In this document: positions 11,568 through 28,500 of the stretch, piece after piece
How the letters are laid out: each line of letters begins with the position of its first letter
Position numbering within the stretch: the stretch's first letter is position 1
Assembly (NCBI GenBank): GCA_003614735.1
Contig: KZ992430.1
Span: 19,763-83,762 of the forward strand
Source: Thamnocephalis sphaerospora
Taxonomy: Eukaryota; Zoopagomycota; Zoopagomycetes; Zoopagales; Sigmoideomycetaceae
Length of the DNA stretch: 64,000 bases
Direction: 5' to 3'
Made by a program: the position numbers and the translations under genes
Notes under the pieces: model-generated
What the model was told of the DNA's origin: nothing
The model's input: the letters and a program-made list of their open reading frames with translations, nothing else
Databases searched by the model: none

Positions 11568-12482
11568 ATGTCCTCTGCACTCCAGGGTCTGCTGGACCTT
11601 GACCAGCCGTCGCTCTACTTTTCGCTGGCCACCATTCTGTTCAACCCAATCTTTTGGAATATTGCCGCACGTTCAGGTAGATAGCTTAGCAAGCGCTGGT
11701 CTGTTTATCTCGCGCTCACTCATCGGCCTTTTAGAGTATCGCCATCGTGCAATTACTCGTCTGGCGGGCGGCAACAGTCGCCATGGATGCTACGCGTTGG
11801 CAGTGACCATCTTTTCGCTGGGTATCTTCCGCGACTATTTGTAAGTGGATGATGAATTGCGTAAGGATGGGCGACATACCTAACATGGCACGCCTACTCA
11901 GGTATAAAAATGCAATCGAGCACCAGCCACAGCATCCCATCCTGGCCTACGGCGAAGTCAAGGTAACCGCTGCCCTGTTCTTTATCGTCGGCAATGTGCT
12001 TGTGCTCTCGTCCATGTATGCACTGGGCGTCACCGGTACTTATCTAGGTGAGATGCACATTGAGCGACGCGCTGTTTGCTTTTGGCATGCTCATAAAAGC
12101 ACGCAAATAGGCGACTATTTTGGCATTCTGATGGATGAGCGCGTCACCGGCTTTCCATTCAACGTAACGGACAATCCCATGTACCATGGCTCGACCTTGG
12201 TATTCCTCAGCACTGCACTCTGGTAGGCACCCTACAAAGTCATGCGTGTTTGCGGACTCGGTGATATGCATGCTGACCCTGTTTCGTTCAGGTACGGCTC
12301 GCCCGCCGGTCTGCTGATCACCGCCATCGTATTCATCGCCTATACCGTTGCCCTTCGGTTCGAAGAGTACGTGCACAAGCATAGTCGCACGATGCACTGA
12401 CTTGTACGCTAATTATGCCCCTGGTAGACCCTTCACTGCCATGATCTACGCACAGCGCGACGCACATTCCAAGAAAGAGTAG
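11568..12482 (+). CDS. OPI3: Phospholipid methyltransferase Opi3/PEMT
   Basis: Endoplasmic reticulum membrane enzyme that uses S-adenosylmethionine to methylate phosphatidyl-monomethylethanolamine on to phosphatidylcholine. Six exons: 11568-11676, 11735-11840, 11902-12047, 12111-12222, 12292-12366, 12428-12482. The spliced protein is about 200 residues, the usual Opi3 size, and contains several membrane segments (for example VTAALFFIVGNVLVLSSMYALG and GLLITAIVFIAYTVALRFE as neighbouring hydrophobic stretches), the family motif TYLGDYFGILMDERVTGFPF, then NVTDNPMYHGSTLVF and the C-terminal RFEEPFTAMIYAQR. It ends in KKE, possibly an ER-retention-like basic tail. An AATAAA lies 134 nt after the stop, close to the 3' end of the convergent CDK1 gene. 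Assignment is strong; the enzyme of the first methylation step (Cho2) is not in the window. Confidence 0.92.
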
Positions 12483-12615
12483 CAGCCGGCTACTATAGCT
12501 GCTTTGCTGGGAAGCACTGTTTTCCGTGCAGGTACAGGCAAGACAATATTCAGACGCATGTCGTTTGTGGAAACAATGCAGGTTTACCATCATATCACAG
12601 CTCACAAGATGGTCG

Positions 12616-12621
12616 AATAAA
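12616..12621 (+). terminator. AATAAA poly(A) signal for OPI3
   Basis: Exact AATAAA 134 nt downstream of the OPI3 stop and 33 bp short of the CDK1 stop on the other strand, so the two convergent transcripts probably overlap. Confidence 0.5.
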
Positions 12622-12653
12622 GCAGAAGATTGCGACGACTTGTAAGGCGCAGT

Positions 12654-13902
<1,249 letters not shown>

Positions 13903-14201
13903 GATGCAGCAACGGAGCAACAATGGAGGACAGTCAGCGTCAGCGGGTGGAAACACGACGCGAGCGCGACTTTGTTGATGGCTGTTTGTTTACTTGTTGG
14001 CCACAGTTTTCGCAGATAACTGTGAGCCTGAAAAGCGGAGAGAGATAGGAACACTGCGGAGGAGCGATATGGCGGACATGCAGGCGCAAGCGCCGCTGCT
14101 CTGTCTCTCTCGTCTTTTCCTGCGCTTCTCTTCTCGCTGCCGTGCTGTCCAGCCATCCTTCTACCCGCTGCCAACCTAGCCACGCCATCTCCAAATCCGA
14201 C

Positions 14202-16848
14202 ATGGCCGACGCCGCCGTTGCCTTGTTCCAGAAGATCGGCCTGACGGAGCAAAAGGCCAAGGAAACGGCAAAGAACAAGAAGCTAACGCCGCTGCTGCAG
14301 GACGCTATCGCCGCGGCCGGCTTCACCGAGCAGGGTTGTGACCGCGCGACGGGAACGCTGCTCTACTCGCTTGCGTCTACCATTAGCGGCGATGCCACGG
14401 TACATCTCGCCTTTCTGGCCCAAGAGATTGCCGCCCAGCGGCTACTGACGACGGACCAGGTGTCTGGTGGGTGTCGCAAGGCTAGCGGCGCACCCACCGT
14501 ACATGCCTACTCAACGTTCGGGTTTGCTTCTGTCTTTGGTGATGTACACAGCTGGCATCAAGTACGCCGAGGATCATCCGCAAATTGAGCGCGCCGACTT
14601 TGACCGTGCTGCCGGCGTTGGTAGGGCATGCAAACACGCGCATACCTCCGACCACGGCGTAGCTTACACGCACTATCCTAGGCGTCACGGTGAGCGAAGA
14701 AGAGATTGCGTCGGCAGTGGCCGACTATATTGCCGAAAATAAGGATGCTATCGTCGAAAACCGCTACCGCTGCCTGGGCCCGACGCTCAGCAAGGTGAAG
14801 AAGCTCGAGTCGCTGCGCTGGGCAAACGCAGGACTTGTCAAGACAACGCTTGAGGCGCAGTTCACCGCTCTGCTGGGCCCCAAGGACGAGCGCGATGCGC
14901 CGCAGAAAAAGGTGTGCTACTTGGTGGCACGACGATCGTTCCAATCGCTATTCTAACGCGCTCTCTGCAGGAGAAGAAGCCGAAGCAGACTGCTGGTGCA
15001 GCTGCACAGGCAGGTAAAAGCACCAGCGCGCCTGTTGACACACTGGCAATCGCCACCTCCAACACGCTCTTCTTCGAGGGCGAGCTCTCTCGACTGCACA
15101 GGCCGGGTGGCAACAAGCAGATTAAGCCGTCGCTGATGCAGGAGCATCTGGAAGCGACTGGCGGCAAGGTCGTAACCCGCTTCCCGCCCGAGCCGAACGG
15201 CTATCTGCACATTGGTCACGCCAAGTCCATCAACGTCAACTTTGGCTATGCCAAGGCGCACGATGGCATTTGCTACTTGCGATACGACGACACCAATCCC
15301 GAGGCGGAAAAGGAGGAGTACTTTGTAAAGATCCGCGAGGCGGTGGAGTGGCTGGGCTACACGCCATACAAGATCACGTATTCGTCCGACTATTTCGGCC
15401 GGCTCTTTGACCTGGCCGTCGAGCTTATCAAGCGCGACAAGGCGTACGTGTGCCACTGCACAGGCGAGCAAATCCACGCGCACCGTGGCGGCGACGAGAA
15501 GGGCCCGCGCACTGCGTGTGAACATCGCACCCGACCGATTAGCGAGTCGCTCGAGGAATTCACCAAAATGCGCGATGGCTTCTACGGTGAAGGCGAGGCA
15601 ACGCTGCGGATGAAGATGAACCTTGAGGACGGCAACCCGCAGTTCTGGGATCTGATTGCCTACCGTGTGTTGGACACGCCGCACCACCGCACAGGCAGTC
15701 AGTGGCGCATCTATCCGACGTACGACTACACGCACTGCCTGGTGGACTCGTTTGAAAACATTACGCACTCCATGTGCACGCTCGAGTTCCGCCAGTCTCG
15801 CGAGTCCTATTACTGGCTCTGTGATGCCCTCGAGGTGTACAAGCCGGTGCAGTGGGAGTTTGGTCGGTTGGACATCACCAACACGGTGCTGTCCAAGCGC
15901 AAGCTGCTCAAGCTTGTCGAGGGCGGTTATGTGGACGGTTGGGATGACCCACGTTTGTACACGCTGCCCGCCATCCGTCGTCGAGGTGTGCCGCCCGAGG
16001 CAGTGAACGCGTTTGCACGCGAAGTAGGCGTCACCACCGCCAAGTCGACGACGGAGGTCAGCAAGCTGGACTACCACGTACGCTCGCTGCTGAACGAGCG
16101 TGCGCGTCGTATTATGGCCGTTCTCCAGCCGGTGCGTGTCGTCATCACCAATCTGCCGGAGGACCACTGTGTTGAGGTCACGGTACCCAACATTCCGCGG
16201 AAGCCGGAGGCTGGCGAGCACACCATTCCTTTCACCAAGTATCTGTGGATCGACGCCGACGACTTCAAGGAGACGGCAACGCCTGGCTACTTCCGTCTTG
16301 CGCCAGGCAAGAGCGTCGGTCTTTTGCACGCCAACGTGGTGATCACCTGCACGAACGTGAAGAAGGACGAAGCGACCGGCCGTGTCGTAGAGGTGGAGTG
16401 TGTGATGGAGACCGAGTCGCCACGGAAGCCCAAGGCGTTCATCCAATGGGTTGCCGACTCTCCCGCGCATGCATCGCCAGTGCGCGCGGCACGCGTCAAC
16501 ATCTACAACAACCTGTTCATGCACAGCAACCCTCAGGACAAGTCTGCTGTGCCGGGCGGCTGGATGACGGACATCAACCCAAACAGCCTAGACATTTACG
16601 AGGGCGCACTCGTTGAGACTGGCTTCCGTGACCTTTTGAACGACTGGCACGCCAACCAGCCCAAGGATCGTGATCTTTGGATGGAAACCTGTCACTTCCA
16701 GTTTGTGCGGATTGGCTTTTTCTGCCTGGACAAGCACACCCGCTTGAGCACTGGTGCTGATGGCAAGCCGCAGCTGGATGAGCTTGTGATTAACCGCATT
16801 GTTGGTCTCAAGGAGGATACAGGCAAGGGAGGCTCCAACGATCAGTAG
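14202..16848 (+). CDS. GLN4: Glutaminyl-tRNA synthetase
   Basis: Cytosolic class I enzyme charging tRNA-Gln. Four exons: 14202-14466, 14552-14620, 14682-14911, 14971-16848. The first three encode the eukaryote-specific N-terminal RNA-binding region (MADAAVALFQKIGLTEQKAK; DRAAGVG joined to VTVSEEEIAS; GPTLSKVKKLESLRWA). Exon 4 encodes the catalytic core with FPPEPNGYLHIGHAKSIN (HIGH motif), YDDTNPEAEKEEY, TYDYTHCLVDSFENITHSMC, TLEFRQSRESYYWLCDAL, and the KMSKS-equivalent VLSKRKLLKLV, then the beta-barrel anticodon domain. Each exon junction keeps the frame across a GT-AG intron with CTAAC or similar. Length of about 810 residues is usual. An AATAAA sits 46 nt after the stop. A 523-codon antisense frame opposite exon 4 is a composition artefact. 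Confidence 0.97.
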
Positions 16849-16893
16849 ATGTTGCTGGCGTTGGGCCGCTTTATTGCAAGATGTACATCCGTA

Positions 16894-16899
16894 AATAAA
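16894..16899 (+). terminator. AATAAA poly(A) signal for GLN4
   Basis: Exact AATAAA in a GTAAATAAAG context, 46 nt downstream of the GlnRS stop codon, at the expected distance for cleavage before the VPS41 promoter. Confidence 0.6.
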
Positions 16900-17103
16900 G
16901 CATTGTTATTGCCGGCTGTGTACGTGGTGTGAGAGCGTGAAACTGGTGACGCAACGCAATTCAGTGCACTCATTCTCGCCAGTCCCTGCCGCTCTCCTGC
17001 TCGCATACCGCCAAGCACCGTCCACACTCTCAACATCGCTACCGCCCTAGTGGCAAGGCAATTCCACTGCTGCAGCTACAGGCCACCTATATCTTCGTTA
17101 AAG

Positions 17104-20100
17104 ATGGACAATGCAGAGGCTAAAGGCGAGCCGCCAGCTACATCAGCACAGCCAGTACAGTCAAATGACCAAGGTCAGCCTGGCAACACGGCCGTCGCAG
17201 AGACCGACAATCAGCAGGCTGGAGGGGACCTCGTGTGCGAGGTAGCAAGCAGCAGCTTGAGTGCGACGGCGCCCGCTGCAGATGCAAACCCAGAGCTGAC
17301 CGCCAAAGACAGCAATGCAGCCAGCGACAACGTGGCTGAAGAGGCAGAGACTGCTAGTGTTAGGCCAGCTGAGGGTAAAGCGCCAGCGCATGACAGCGAG
17401 GAGCTATGTCATATAGCCAAACACACAGAAGGCCAAACTGATGATCTGAGCAAAGAGGTGGCATCTGTAGACATTGACAAGGATAATGCCGCTGATCAGA
17501 CAGCGGAAAAAGTGCCGGCTGTGGTGACGAGCCTGTCTGCCGAACCAACCACTATGGTGCAGTCACCTCGTGACGATGGCAACGATGACTCGAATCAGTA
17601 CGAAGGCGCTCATGCCGGCCATATCAGCAAGCGTGAAACAGAGGATGATAAAAGTAACCGTGGTGATGCTGGCCAGGAAACAACTGGGGAGGAGAAGGCA
17701 GGATGCGATGCAGCAAAGGAGGAAACGACAGCGGATGAATATGAGATGGATGAGGACGAAGACGAAGACGAAGACGAAGACGAAGACAAAGACGAAGACG
17801 AAGACAAAGACGAAGATGAGGACGAAGACGAAGACAAAGACGAAGATGAGGACGAAGACGAGGAACCTCATCTCAAGTACCAGCGAATTAGCGCACAAGG
17901 GGTGGCAGACATATTCAAAAAGGACGCTGCTAGCGCAATCCTAGTGTCGGACCGCTTTATGGTGGGCGTATGAGCGCACTAGTATGCTGCCTCTGGCACT
18001 AACCACCTCTTCTGTCAAGGTTATCGGCACTCACTGGGGCATGGTCCATGTGATGGATTTCGACGGAAATGAGGTGAAAAAGTATCGCGCACATGCAGCC
18101 ACGGTAAACGACATTAGTGTGGATCTAGATGGCGAACATGTTGGCACTGCATCGGATGACGGCAAGTGCTTCTGCACGACAGGTGAAATTGGTGGCAATT
18201 GCTGATGCATATGCCACGTATCAGGCCGCGTGGTGGTGCAGAATCTTTATAGTGAGCAGCAGCCAGTAGTGATCAACTACATGCGCCCCGTCAAATGCGT
18301 AGCGCTGGATCCAGCCTATTCCCGGCGAGCATCGCGACAGGTGGTGTCGGGAGGTCTCGCTGGCCAGCTGATTCTATACGAAAAGGGTAGGTGTCTCGAA
18401 GCGCACAGTATCAGTGTGCTGGCTAATACTGACTGCGTCGTCGCGGGTACAGGATGGTTTGGCGGCAAAGACACCGTGCTCCATGCAGATGCAGGCCCGA
18501 TTGGGGCACTTACCTGGAAGGGCACGCTTGTTGCGTGGGCAGATGACATGGTGCGTAGACGGTTGTAAGGCTTTGTCAAACTGGTCACTGATGCAGGCAC
18601 AACAAGGGCGTGAAAATGCACGACATGTCCATCGCGAAACAGATTACATTCATTGACCGGCCCCTGGACAGCCCGCGAGCAGACTTGTATCGTTGTCGCA
18701 TGTGCTGGCGGAGCGACTCGATGCTGCTGATTGGCTGGGCAGACTGTATCAAGGTGGCTGTGGTCAAGTCGCGACCTCTAGGCCAGCAGCCAGGTCAACC
18801 GACCCTTTACGTAGAGATTATATCGGTGTAAGCTGTGCTAGTCTTTGCAACAGACGCATGTCAACTCACCAGCGCGATTCTATCTCTTGAATGCAGCATC
18901 AAAACCGACTTTATCATATCCGGCATCGCGCCATACGGTAGCATGACCCTTTTACTGGCGTATGTCATCGACGAGTACGACACTGACGAGGAGACATCAG
19001 ATCCTGAGCGGCAAAAGCGCAAGGTACACACGGCACAGTGTAGTGCTCATCCCACTGTTTGCCTAACCAGCGCCGCTTTATGGGTCTCTTATGCAACGCT
19101 AGTCTGGGTCTTTGCCGGAGCTTCGCATTCTGGATGTAGACGCAGAGGAAATATCTGCCGATGCACTCATGATGAGCGGCTATGAATACTACCAACCCAA
19201 CGACTATAGCCTAGGTATGTCACGCACGGTTGTAGCTGCCAAAGGGTGGAGGTGACTCACGCGCTTTGCAGAATATGCGCGTACTGGAGACCTGTTTTAC
19301 GTGCTTAGCCCCAAGGACTTTGTTGTAGCAAAGTCGCGCACAGCAGACGATCACATTGCATGGCTTCTGAGTCGTCAGCGCTATGCAGAGGCGCTCAGCA
19401 GTGCGCAGGAGGAGGAGGCACGTGATTCGGCCACTCTTGCACCGCAACACTCGGTTGAGGAGATTGGTCAAACGTATCTCACCCATCTGTTTGAGCAAGG
19501 TGAGTGGCGTCGAGAGTGGCATGCAGAGTCTTTGGCGCGGCTACTGACCTGATCGGTGCATACAACAATACGAGCAGAGGACTATGGCACAGCGGCACGC
19601 TGGTGTCCTGACGTACTAAAGACCAATAATCTGCTTTGGGAGCAGTGGATTTTCGCATTTGCCGCTGAGGATCAGATAAAGGCAGGCTATTGTCGCAATA
19701 GCTGCACGAATGCCAGAAATGCGCTAACCGCCGTGTATTTGGCATGCCAATGCGTAGACGATCATCCCATATCTTCCTACCAAGGATGCAAAGCTGAGCA
19801 GCACGGTATACGAGATGGTTTTGGTCCACTTTCTCAACACAAATCACGAGGTTGTGCTGTTGCAATGGCGATGCTGCCTTTTGCACGCTAACTAACAGGC
19901 GTGTTTGGACTGTGGTGATATCAGATGCTACTAGATACCCTTCAACGCTGGAACAGCGCGCTCTATGATGCACACAACGTGGCCGTAGCCGTCGAGGATG
20001 TATACCAGCACGCAGAAGGCAACCGTAATCTTATGGAATGCCTTGCCATTCTGTACGTATATTACAGATACACGATCGAAATCATTGCAGAAAACTCACG

Positions 20101-21870
20101 GGCCATACTTTGCACCGCATAGCTATGTCGCCGAGCACCGACCTGAGCGGGCGCTAGAATACTACTTGCGCCTTGGCCGTCCAGACACACTCGATCTCAT
20201 TCGAGAGCACAACCTCTTTGCCGAGGTGCAGAACAAGGTTCTATTGCTGATGGAGTTTGATCAGCTGCAGAGTACGCACTCCACAAAGCCACTGGACACC
20301 GAACCACCTGCAAATCCTCCGCTTGAATCAGACGCAACAAAAGTACCGACGCAGAGTGAGGCCGTGCAGCTATTGGTAACCAATACGGATGCAATACCAG
20401 TGAGTGGCAATACCATCCTTTGTTCGATTATTTGCCAAAGTCTGACAGCTACTCCGACCGTCATAGGTTGGCCGTGCGGTGGAGCAACTACGTGAGCACA
20501 AGAAACTCTTGTACGTGTACCTGGACGCGCTTTTCAAGCATGATCCAAACACTGGCTTTGAGCAGCACAACCTTCAGGTAGGCATTGCCGTGCTAACTGG
20601 CCGTGCAGCCAACTAACCGCACCGGAGTGCAGGTGGATCTGTACGCAGAGTATGCGCCGGAAAAGCTGCTTCCATTCCTGCGTATCAGCAATAGCTATTC
20701 GCTGGAAAAGGTGCGTTATCGTGGCTTCACTCGCAGCAAATGGCACTAATACCATCTGTATCGCGGCACAAAGGCATATAGCGTTTGCGAGGAGCGTGAC
20801 TTTATACCCGAGATGGTGTATCTTCTTGGTCGGATGGGCAATAATCAGAAGGCGCTGGCACTTATCATTGATCAGCTTGGCGACGTTCATCGGGTATGCG
20901 AGCGCTAAAGCCACTATGTGCGACGGCATTCATTCACGCGGCTCTCTCCGCAGGCAATTGAGTTTGCCAAGGAACAAAATGATGCCGACCTTTGGGACGA
21001 CCTGCTCAAGTACTCCATGGATAAGCCGGGTAGGAAAAAGCACAAACTGGCAAAGTTGGTGGTGATATTTCCGCCACCTTACGCTGACCACGGGATTGTA
21101 GTCTTCATCAAAGGACTGCTGGAGAATGTGGGCTCAAACCTGGATCCTGTACGTCTAGTCAGCCTTATTCCAGAAGGACTGGTGATACCCGGTCTGAAGG
21201 AGGCGCTCACAAAGATTCTGCAGGACTTTGGCCTGCAGGTAGGCATTTGGCACAGCCAAACGTATGCCACGCAGCTACGCACTAACCTCTGCTCTTCCAT
21301 CCAAGCTCTCGCTGCAAAATGACTGTAGCAAAATCCTGTCGGCGCATATTGTTGAGCTGACCCACAAGCAGATATCTTCACAGCGCCGAGGCATACTATG
21401 CTCACGTAAGTCTGCGCATGTGCATTTGCGGGTGGGCCCTTTGCTCATTGTTCTTGCGGTCCTTGATAGCCGAGGATATGACATGTCATGTGTGCGACGG
21501 CCCATTGTTCTTCGATAGTAAGCATACGCGTGCTGCCCTGCACATGCCTACGGCATCTAATTACCGCGCATCTCCAGCCAAAGCCGCGTCGGGCAGCATG
21601 CTTTTCCGCTGTAACCATGCTCTTCACGAGTTTTGTTTCTTCGATCGCTCGTCGCCCAACCTCGACACCATTATGCGTGTACCACGCGGCGGTGGCGTTG
21701 CCGGCAAAGCAGACCACATCATGGCAGTGCGTCTGAACCAGGAGGTGCAATGTCCGGTGTGCTCCAGCGAAACGATGGATACAGCTGGCCATGCCCAACG
21801 CCCAACACCTCCGTCCGCCACGTCGCCGTCAAGCCATGTGCTGCCACCCATGCAGCGGTTGCGGATGTAG
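17104..21870 (+). CDS. VPS41: VPS41, HOPS tethering-complex subunit
   Basis: Vacuolar protein sorting subunit of HOPS, which tethers late endosomes and AP-3 vesicles to the vacuole. Exon 1 is 17104-17961; about a dozen further exons follow. After an unusually long acidic N-terminus (about 256 residues), the family body begins at LKYQRISAQG, then KDAASAILVSDRFM spliced to VIGTHWGMVHVMDFDGN, VNDISVDLDGEHVGTASDDG (WD40-like propeller), a clathrin-heavy-chain-type repeat region with YYLRLGRPDTLDLIREHNLF, and LLGRMGNNQKALALIIDQLG, AIEFAKEQNDADLWDDLLKY, and the C-terminal RING: DMTCHVCDGPLF, LFRCNHALHEFCF, VQCPVCSS. The extension carries a near-perfect Asp-Glu-Asp-Lys repeat. Functional partners present in this window are AP-3 mu and Vti1. 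Start chosen at the first in-frame ATG (17104). Exon edges in the middle are approximate. Confidence 0.92.
17749..17868 (+). repeat. Tandem GACGAA/GACAAA coding repeat (Asp/Glu/Lys tract) in VPS41
   Basis: About 120 bp of imperfect 6-bp units (GACGAA, with GACAAA and GATGAG variants), coding for alternating Asp and Glu with a Lys at regular intervals. It is in frame in the N-terminal extension of VPS41 and is expected to be length-variable. Confidence 0.9.
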
Positions 21871-22149
21871 TTGTTATATGTAATGGATCGATAAAATAGC
21901 ACATTTTCCATAATATCTCACTTTGGAGCCATAAAACGCGTGCACTTGCTCATTTTCGCCTAAATTGTGAAAATATTTCCATTTGCTTTTGAAAATCAGC
22001 ATTTAGTCCCTTTTTCACATAGGAATGTCATTCTGCCACGCTTTGGCTGAAAAAGCCAAAAAATGCGCCAGACTAATGCTTAAATACGCAGAATGCACAA
22101 AAAATAGATACCAATTCAAAATTTACTGCTAAAACCAACCCAAAATGTG
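21871..22149. other. AT-rich convergent 3' region between VPS41 and NUFIP-like gene
   Basis: The 279 bp between the two convergent stop codons is markedly A/T-rich (runs such as TTGTGAAAATATTTCC and GAAAAAGCCAAAAAATGC), unlike the GC-rich surroundings, and contains a short tandem CAAAATGTGT duplication at 22141-22160 that overlaps the NUFIP-like stop. No open frame or RNA signature is visible. It is probably shared 3' untranslated and termination sequence. Confidence 0.55.
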
Positions 22150-25231
<3,082 letters not shown>

Positions 25232-25565
25232 CACGCTGGCGCCATATCATGCGCACAACTGTGGAGATGGCATGGTGTGGATTATACGCACTCTGGACGA
25301 CGCAGCATTAAATGTAGCCACACACGTGCTCTTTGTATGCAAGTGTGCACTTGTGAGGAAAGAGAAATTGAAATGAAATGATAGGGGAGGAGGAGAGGAG
25401 AAAAGAGAGAATAAGCGTACGCATGTGCATCATCGCAAGGACGCAGGTAACATTACATAGGGCGATGTGATGAACGGCACATCAAGAAAAAGAACGCGCT
25501 ATTGATATGGCAATTGTGCGCTCGCACGAGGGACGTTCCAGCGGCCCATATTTACACGGTAGCCA
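25232..25565. other. Convergent 3' flanks of PRP40 and CLASP
   Basis: 334 bp between stop codons. It contains a purine-rich stretch at about 25360-25415 on + (GAGGAGAGGAGAAAAGAGAG). No conserved frame, RNA gene or exact AATAAA seen. Confidence 0.5.
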
Positions 25566-28500
25566 TCATCGCACCGTCTGGCTACGGTTAATATAGACGG
25601 CAATCAGCTTGCGCTGCGGAACGGACAAATGCGTAAGGTGCGGGTCGAGCTGGACGCCCGGCACCGCGTTCAGCGCCACAATCAAATCCACGGCCGACTT
25701 GCGCACTTCAGGCACATTGTTGTTCAATCCCTTTGGGTGCAGACGCGTGCACAGGTCAGCAGCTGTCGCGAGTTGTGTTTCTCGCCAAGCAAAAGGAGAA
25801 CGCACCTCGGTAGCAAGTCTTGCAATCTTTGCGGTATTCTCGTCCTGCAAGCCCCCGTCGTCATGGCGGCGCAATAGTTTCGCCAGCAATGCATATCCAA
25901 CGGCCAAGGGGTTCGTTTTCAGGCCAAACAACATGCTGAGGCTCTCACTGGACTGCGTGGCCTCCTTGCCCAGCGAATGAGCAGCACAATCATCCAGTAG
26001 GCTGATGAGCGCTACCAGGCACAGCTGGCGATCCACCAACATAACAAAAGAGTCTAGCGCGTCATCGGCAGCGCTGCACACCTACAGCGGCGCATGCATA
26101 TTGGTGAGCGTGTGCTAGAAAGGTGTATCCTCTGTCGTGATGCATTGTGCCGGCCGTTCACTTACCGCGTGCGAGTCGTCCGCCCGGCTGGTCATGAGTC
26201 GGTGAAGGACGGTGCTTGCATTGGGACCCAAAAAAGTTGCCTCGCAGTGAAGCAGCTGTTTGATCAAGAGAACACAGTACTCTTTGCGTGCCGCATCCTA
26301 CCACCATGCCGACCAGTGTTTGTCAGCAGTGTATAGCGCTGACAGTGTATAACAGTTTAAACCTACCGATTCACGTTCCAAAAAGCGGACACACTCGTTC
26401 ACCAGCTCGGTAAAGTGCTCGCCTACCAGGCCCCACACCGATGCGGCCAACTCTGGATCCACGTCCATGGACGTCTCCTTGGCTAGACGAATCAGCTTGC
26501 GGAACACCAGACTGTCGGCGTTTCCTGCGCGCAGCTGCACCAGAGCGCGCTGCAAAATACCAATCTTCTCGGTCGCATTCGCCGGCAGCGGAGATGACGC
26601 GGGCAAGCCTTGTGTACATCCAGGCGACCGATGGAAAGATGACAGGGTGGAGTCGCAGCAAGTACGTGTCAACTTGTTTCATAGCAAGCTAGCCTGCACG
26701 CAGTACTTACGCTCTCCACGGCGTATCACCACCACGGACTTGCACTCCTCATCGGTTGCTGTTGACCTACCCGCGTTGCTCGGCGCAGTTGGCGCGTTTT
26801 GATCGACGCGGAACTGCGGGCCGCGCGGCGTGGATGGCGGCGAATGTGCGTCCGGCGCCTCTGCGCGCGCAGCTGCATACTGATTGCTGCGCGTGATACT
26901 GTGCTCGGCCAGTATGTTCTCCGTCGACAGTCCATTGTACCTGCTGCCTGTCGACGCACGCTTATCTTGGCTACCACCGGCGTTATCAACGAAACTGGTG
27001 ACGGTTGTGTTAAAGTGAGCAGGAGGCGACACCTACACACGAGTATCGAATAGCTGGTCAGTCACAGTAGCAGTAGTATGATGCGCTCAATGCTCTGTCT
27101 GCTCTTTAGCCCGCCGATAGCACTCACATCATGCACGCCATTGGCATTGTGGCCATTGCGCTTGGGCGAATCAAACGTCGACATCTGCGTCGTCTCGTTG
27201 GCATACATGTTTTCGTCAGGCTCTGTTGCTGTAGCAGTGACAGCAGACGTATCGGTCTGTGCATCGTGCACTTCGTTCTCCGTGTGTAAATCTGCATCAT
27301 GTTCTTCATCGTCACCATTTGCTTGTGCGTGATTCGCGTCTCCTCCGTTCTGTGCATAGCCATACTCGTCCTCTTCGTCATCATACGATGGCTGAATCTC
27401 GTTTTCTCCGCCCATACCGATGGCTTCTTCCACATGGCTCACCACCGCCTCATCAAAACTATAGAGCACCTGCTCAAACAGAACGTGGTTGATCTCTCTG
27501 AGATGTATAAGAAGCTCGACCAAATTGGCGTAGGTTACCGATGACGTTGACGTTGTGGATGCCAATGGGAACAGGCGAGTAAGATACAGCTTGAAGTTTG
27601 ACATGTCTGCAAAGTAGCAGCGAGCATCATAGCCTGCATCGCCGTTGGACTCATCGGTGACGCGCATGGCAATCTCGCGCATCCAGATGATCACTCCGGC
27701 CATCACCTTTCTCCGTGTGGAGGCTGCCGTAGTGCCGGTACCTCCGGCTTTCTTTGTTGTCATACCGCTACTTCCACCGCCGGCAGCAACGCAGCGACAG
27801 AGCGCCGGCGCAACAAAATAATCGCTGAGATTCTGCTTGAGTCGCTGCAGCGTGGTGACTCGCCCGTTGGCCGACGGCGAAGCATCAATGCCCTCGACCG
27901 ATATAACGCGCGAGATGATCTGATCAAGCGACACCACCTGTGTAATCGCTTGCACCTGGTCCTGCTGTGTAATCGTCTTGACCACCTCCAGGTTGTTGTC
28001 GGTAAACAGACTGAGTAAGATGGGGGTGAGTATATGCGCCGGCGGAAGTGCCTTTGACTCGACGAGGGCCTCATATGAAGAGCCATCGGCGTGGATCATG
28101 TACGTCATTTCGGTCAATCCTTCGACACGCACGCGGCTATCCGAATGCTTAAGTTGGTCAAACAATGGAAGACGCCGATGTCCCAGCGACGAGGCAGGAC
28201 GGCGTGTCGTGCTGACGCCGCCACGATGCGATGCCACCGACTGGCTGCGTCGACCGATGGCGGCCGGCGAGGTCGGTCGCTTTGTGCCGGCGCCTGGCGA
28301 GGATGAACGTGTTGTGCCGACAGGTCGCATTGGAGGCGGTGAGGCCGAGTGATTGCGCGCTGACGGGTAAGTCGGGCTGCCCGGTGGCGGCGATGTGACG
28401 CTTGAGCGACCATTGGCGGCCAGACGGCGTGACGCCACAGGAGACATGGGTCGACCGTCCATGGTGCCGGTGGTGGACATACGCGAAGACGGGCGCCGTG

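Noticed and set aside
14953-16524. 523-codon open frame on - opposite GlnRS
   Set aside because: It mirrors the GlnRS exon exactly, has no family resemblance, and arises from the strong third-base bias of the sense gene.
17749-17868. CRISPR-like array
   Set aside because: The repeat units are 6 bp, uninterrupted and in frame inside a eukaryotic gene; no spacers exist.
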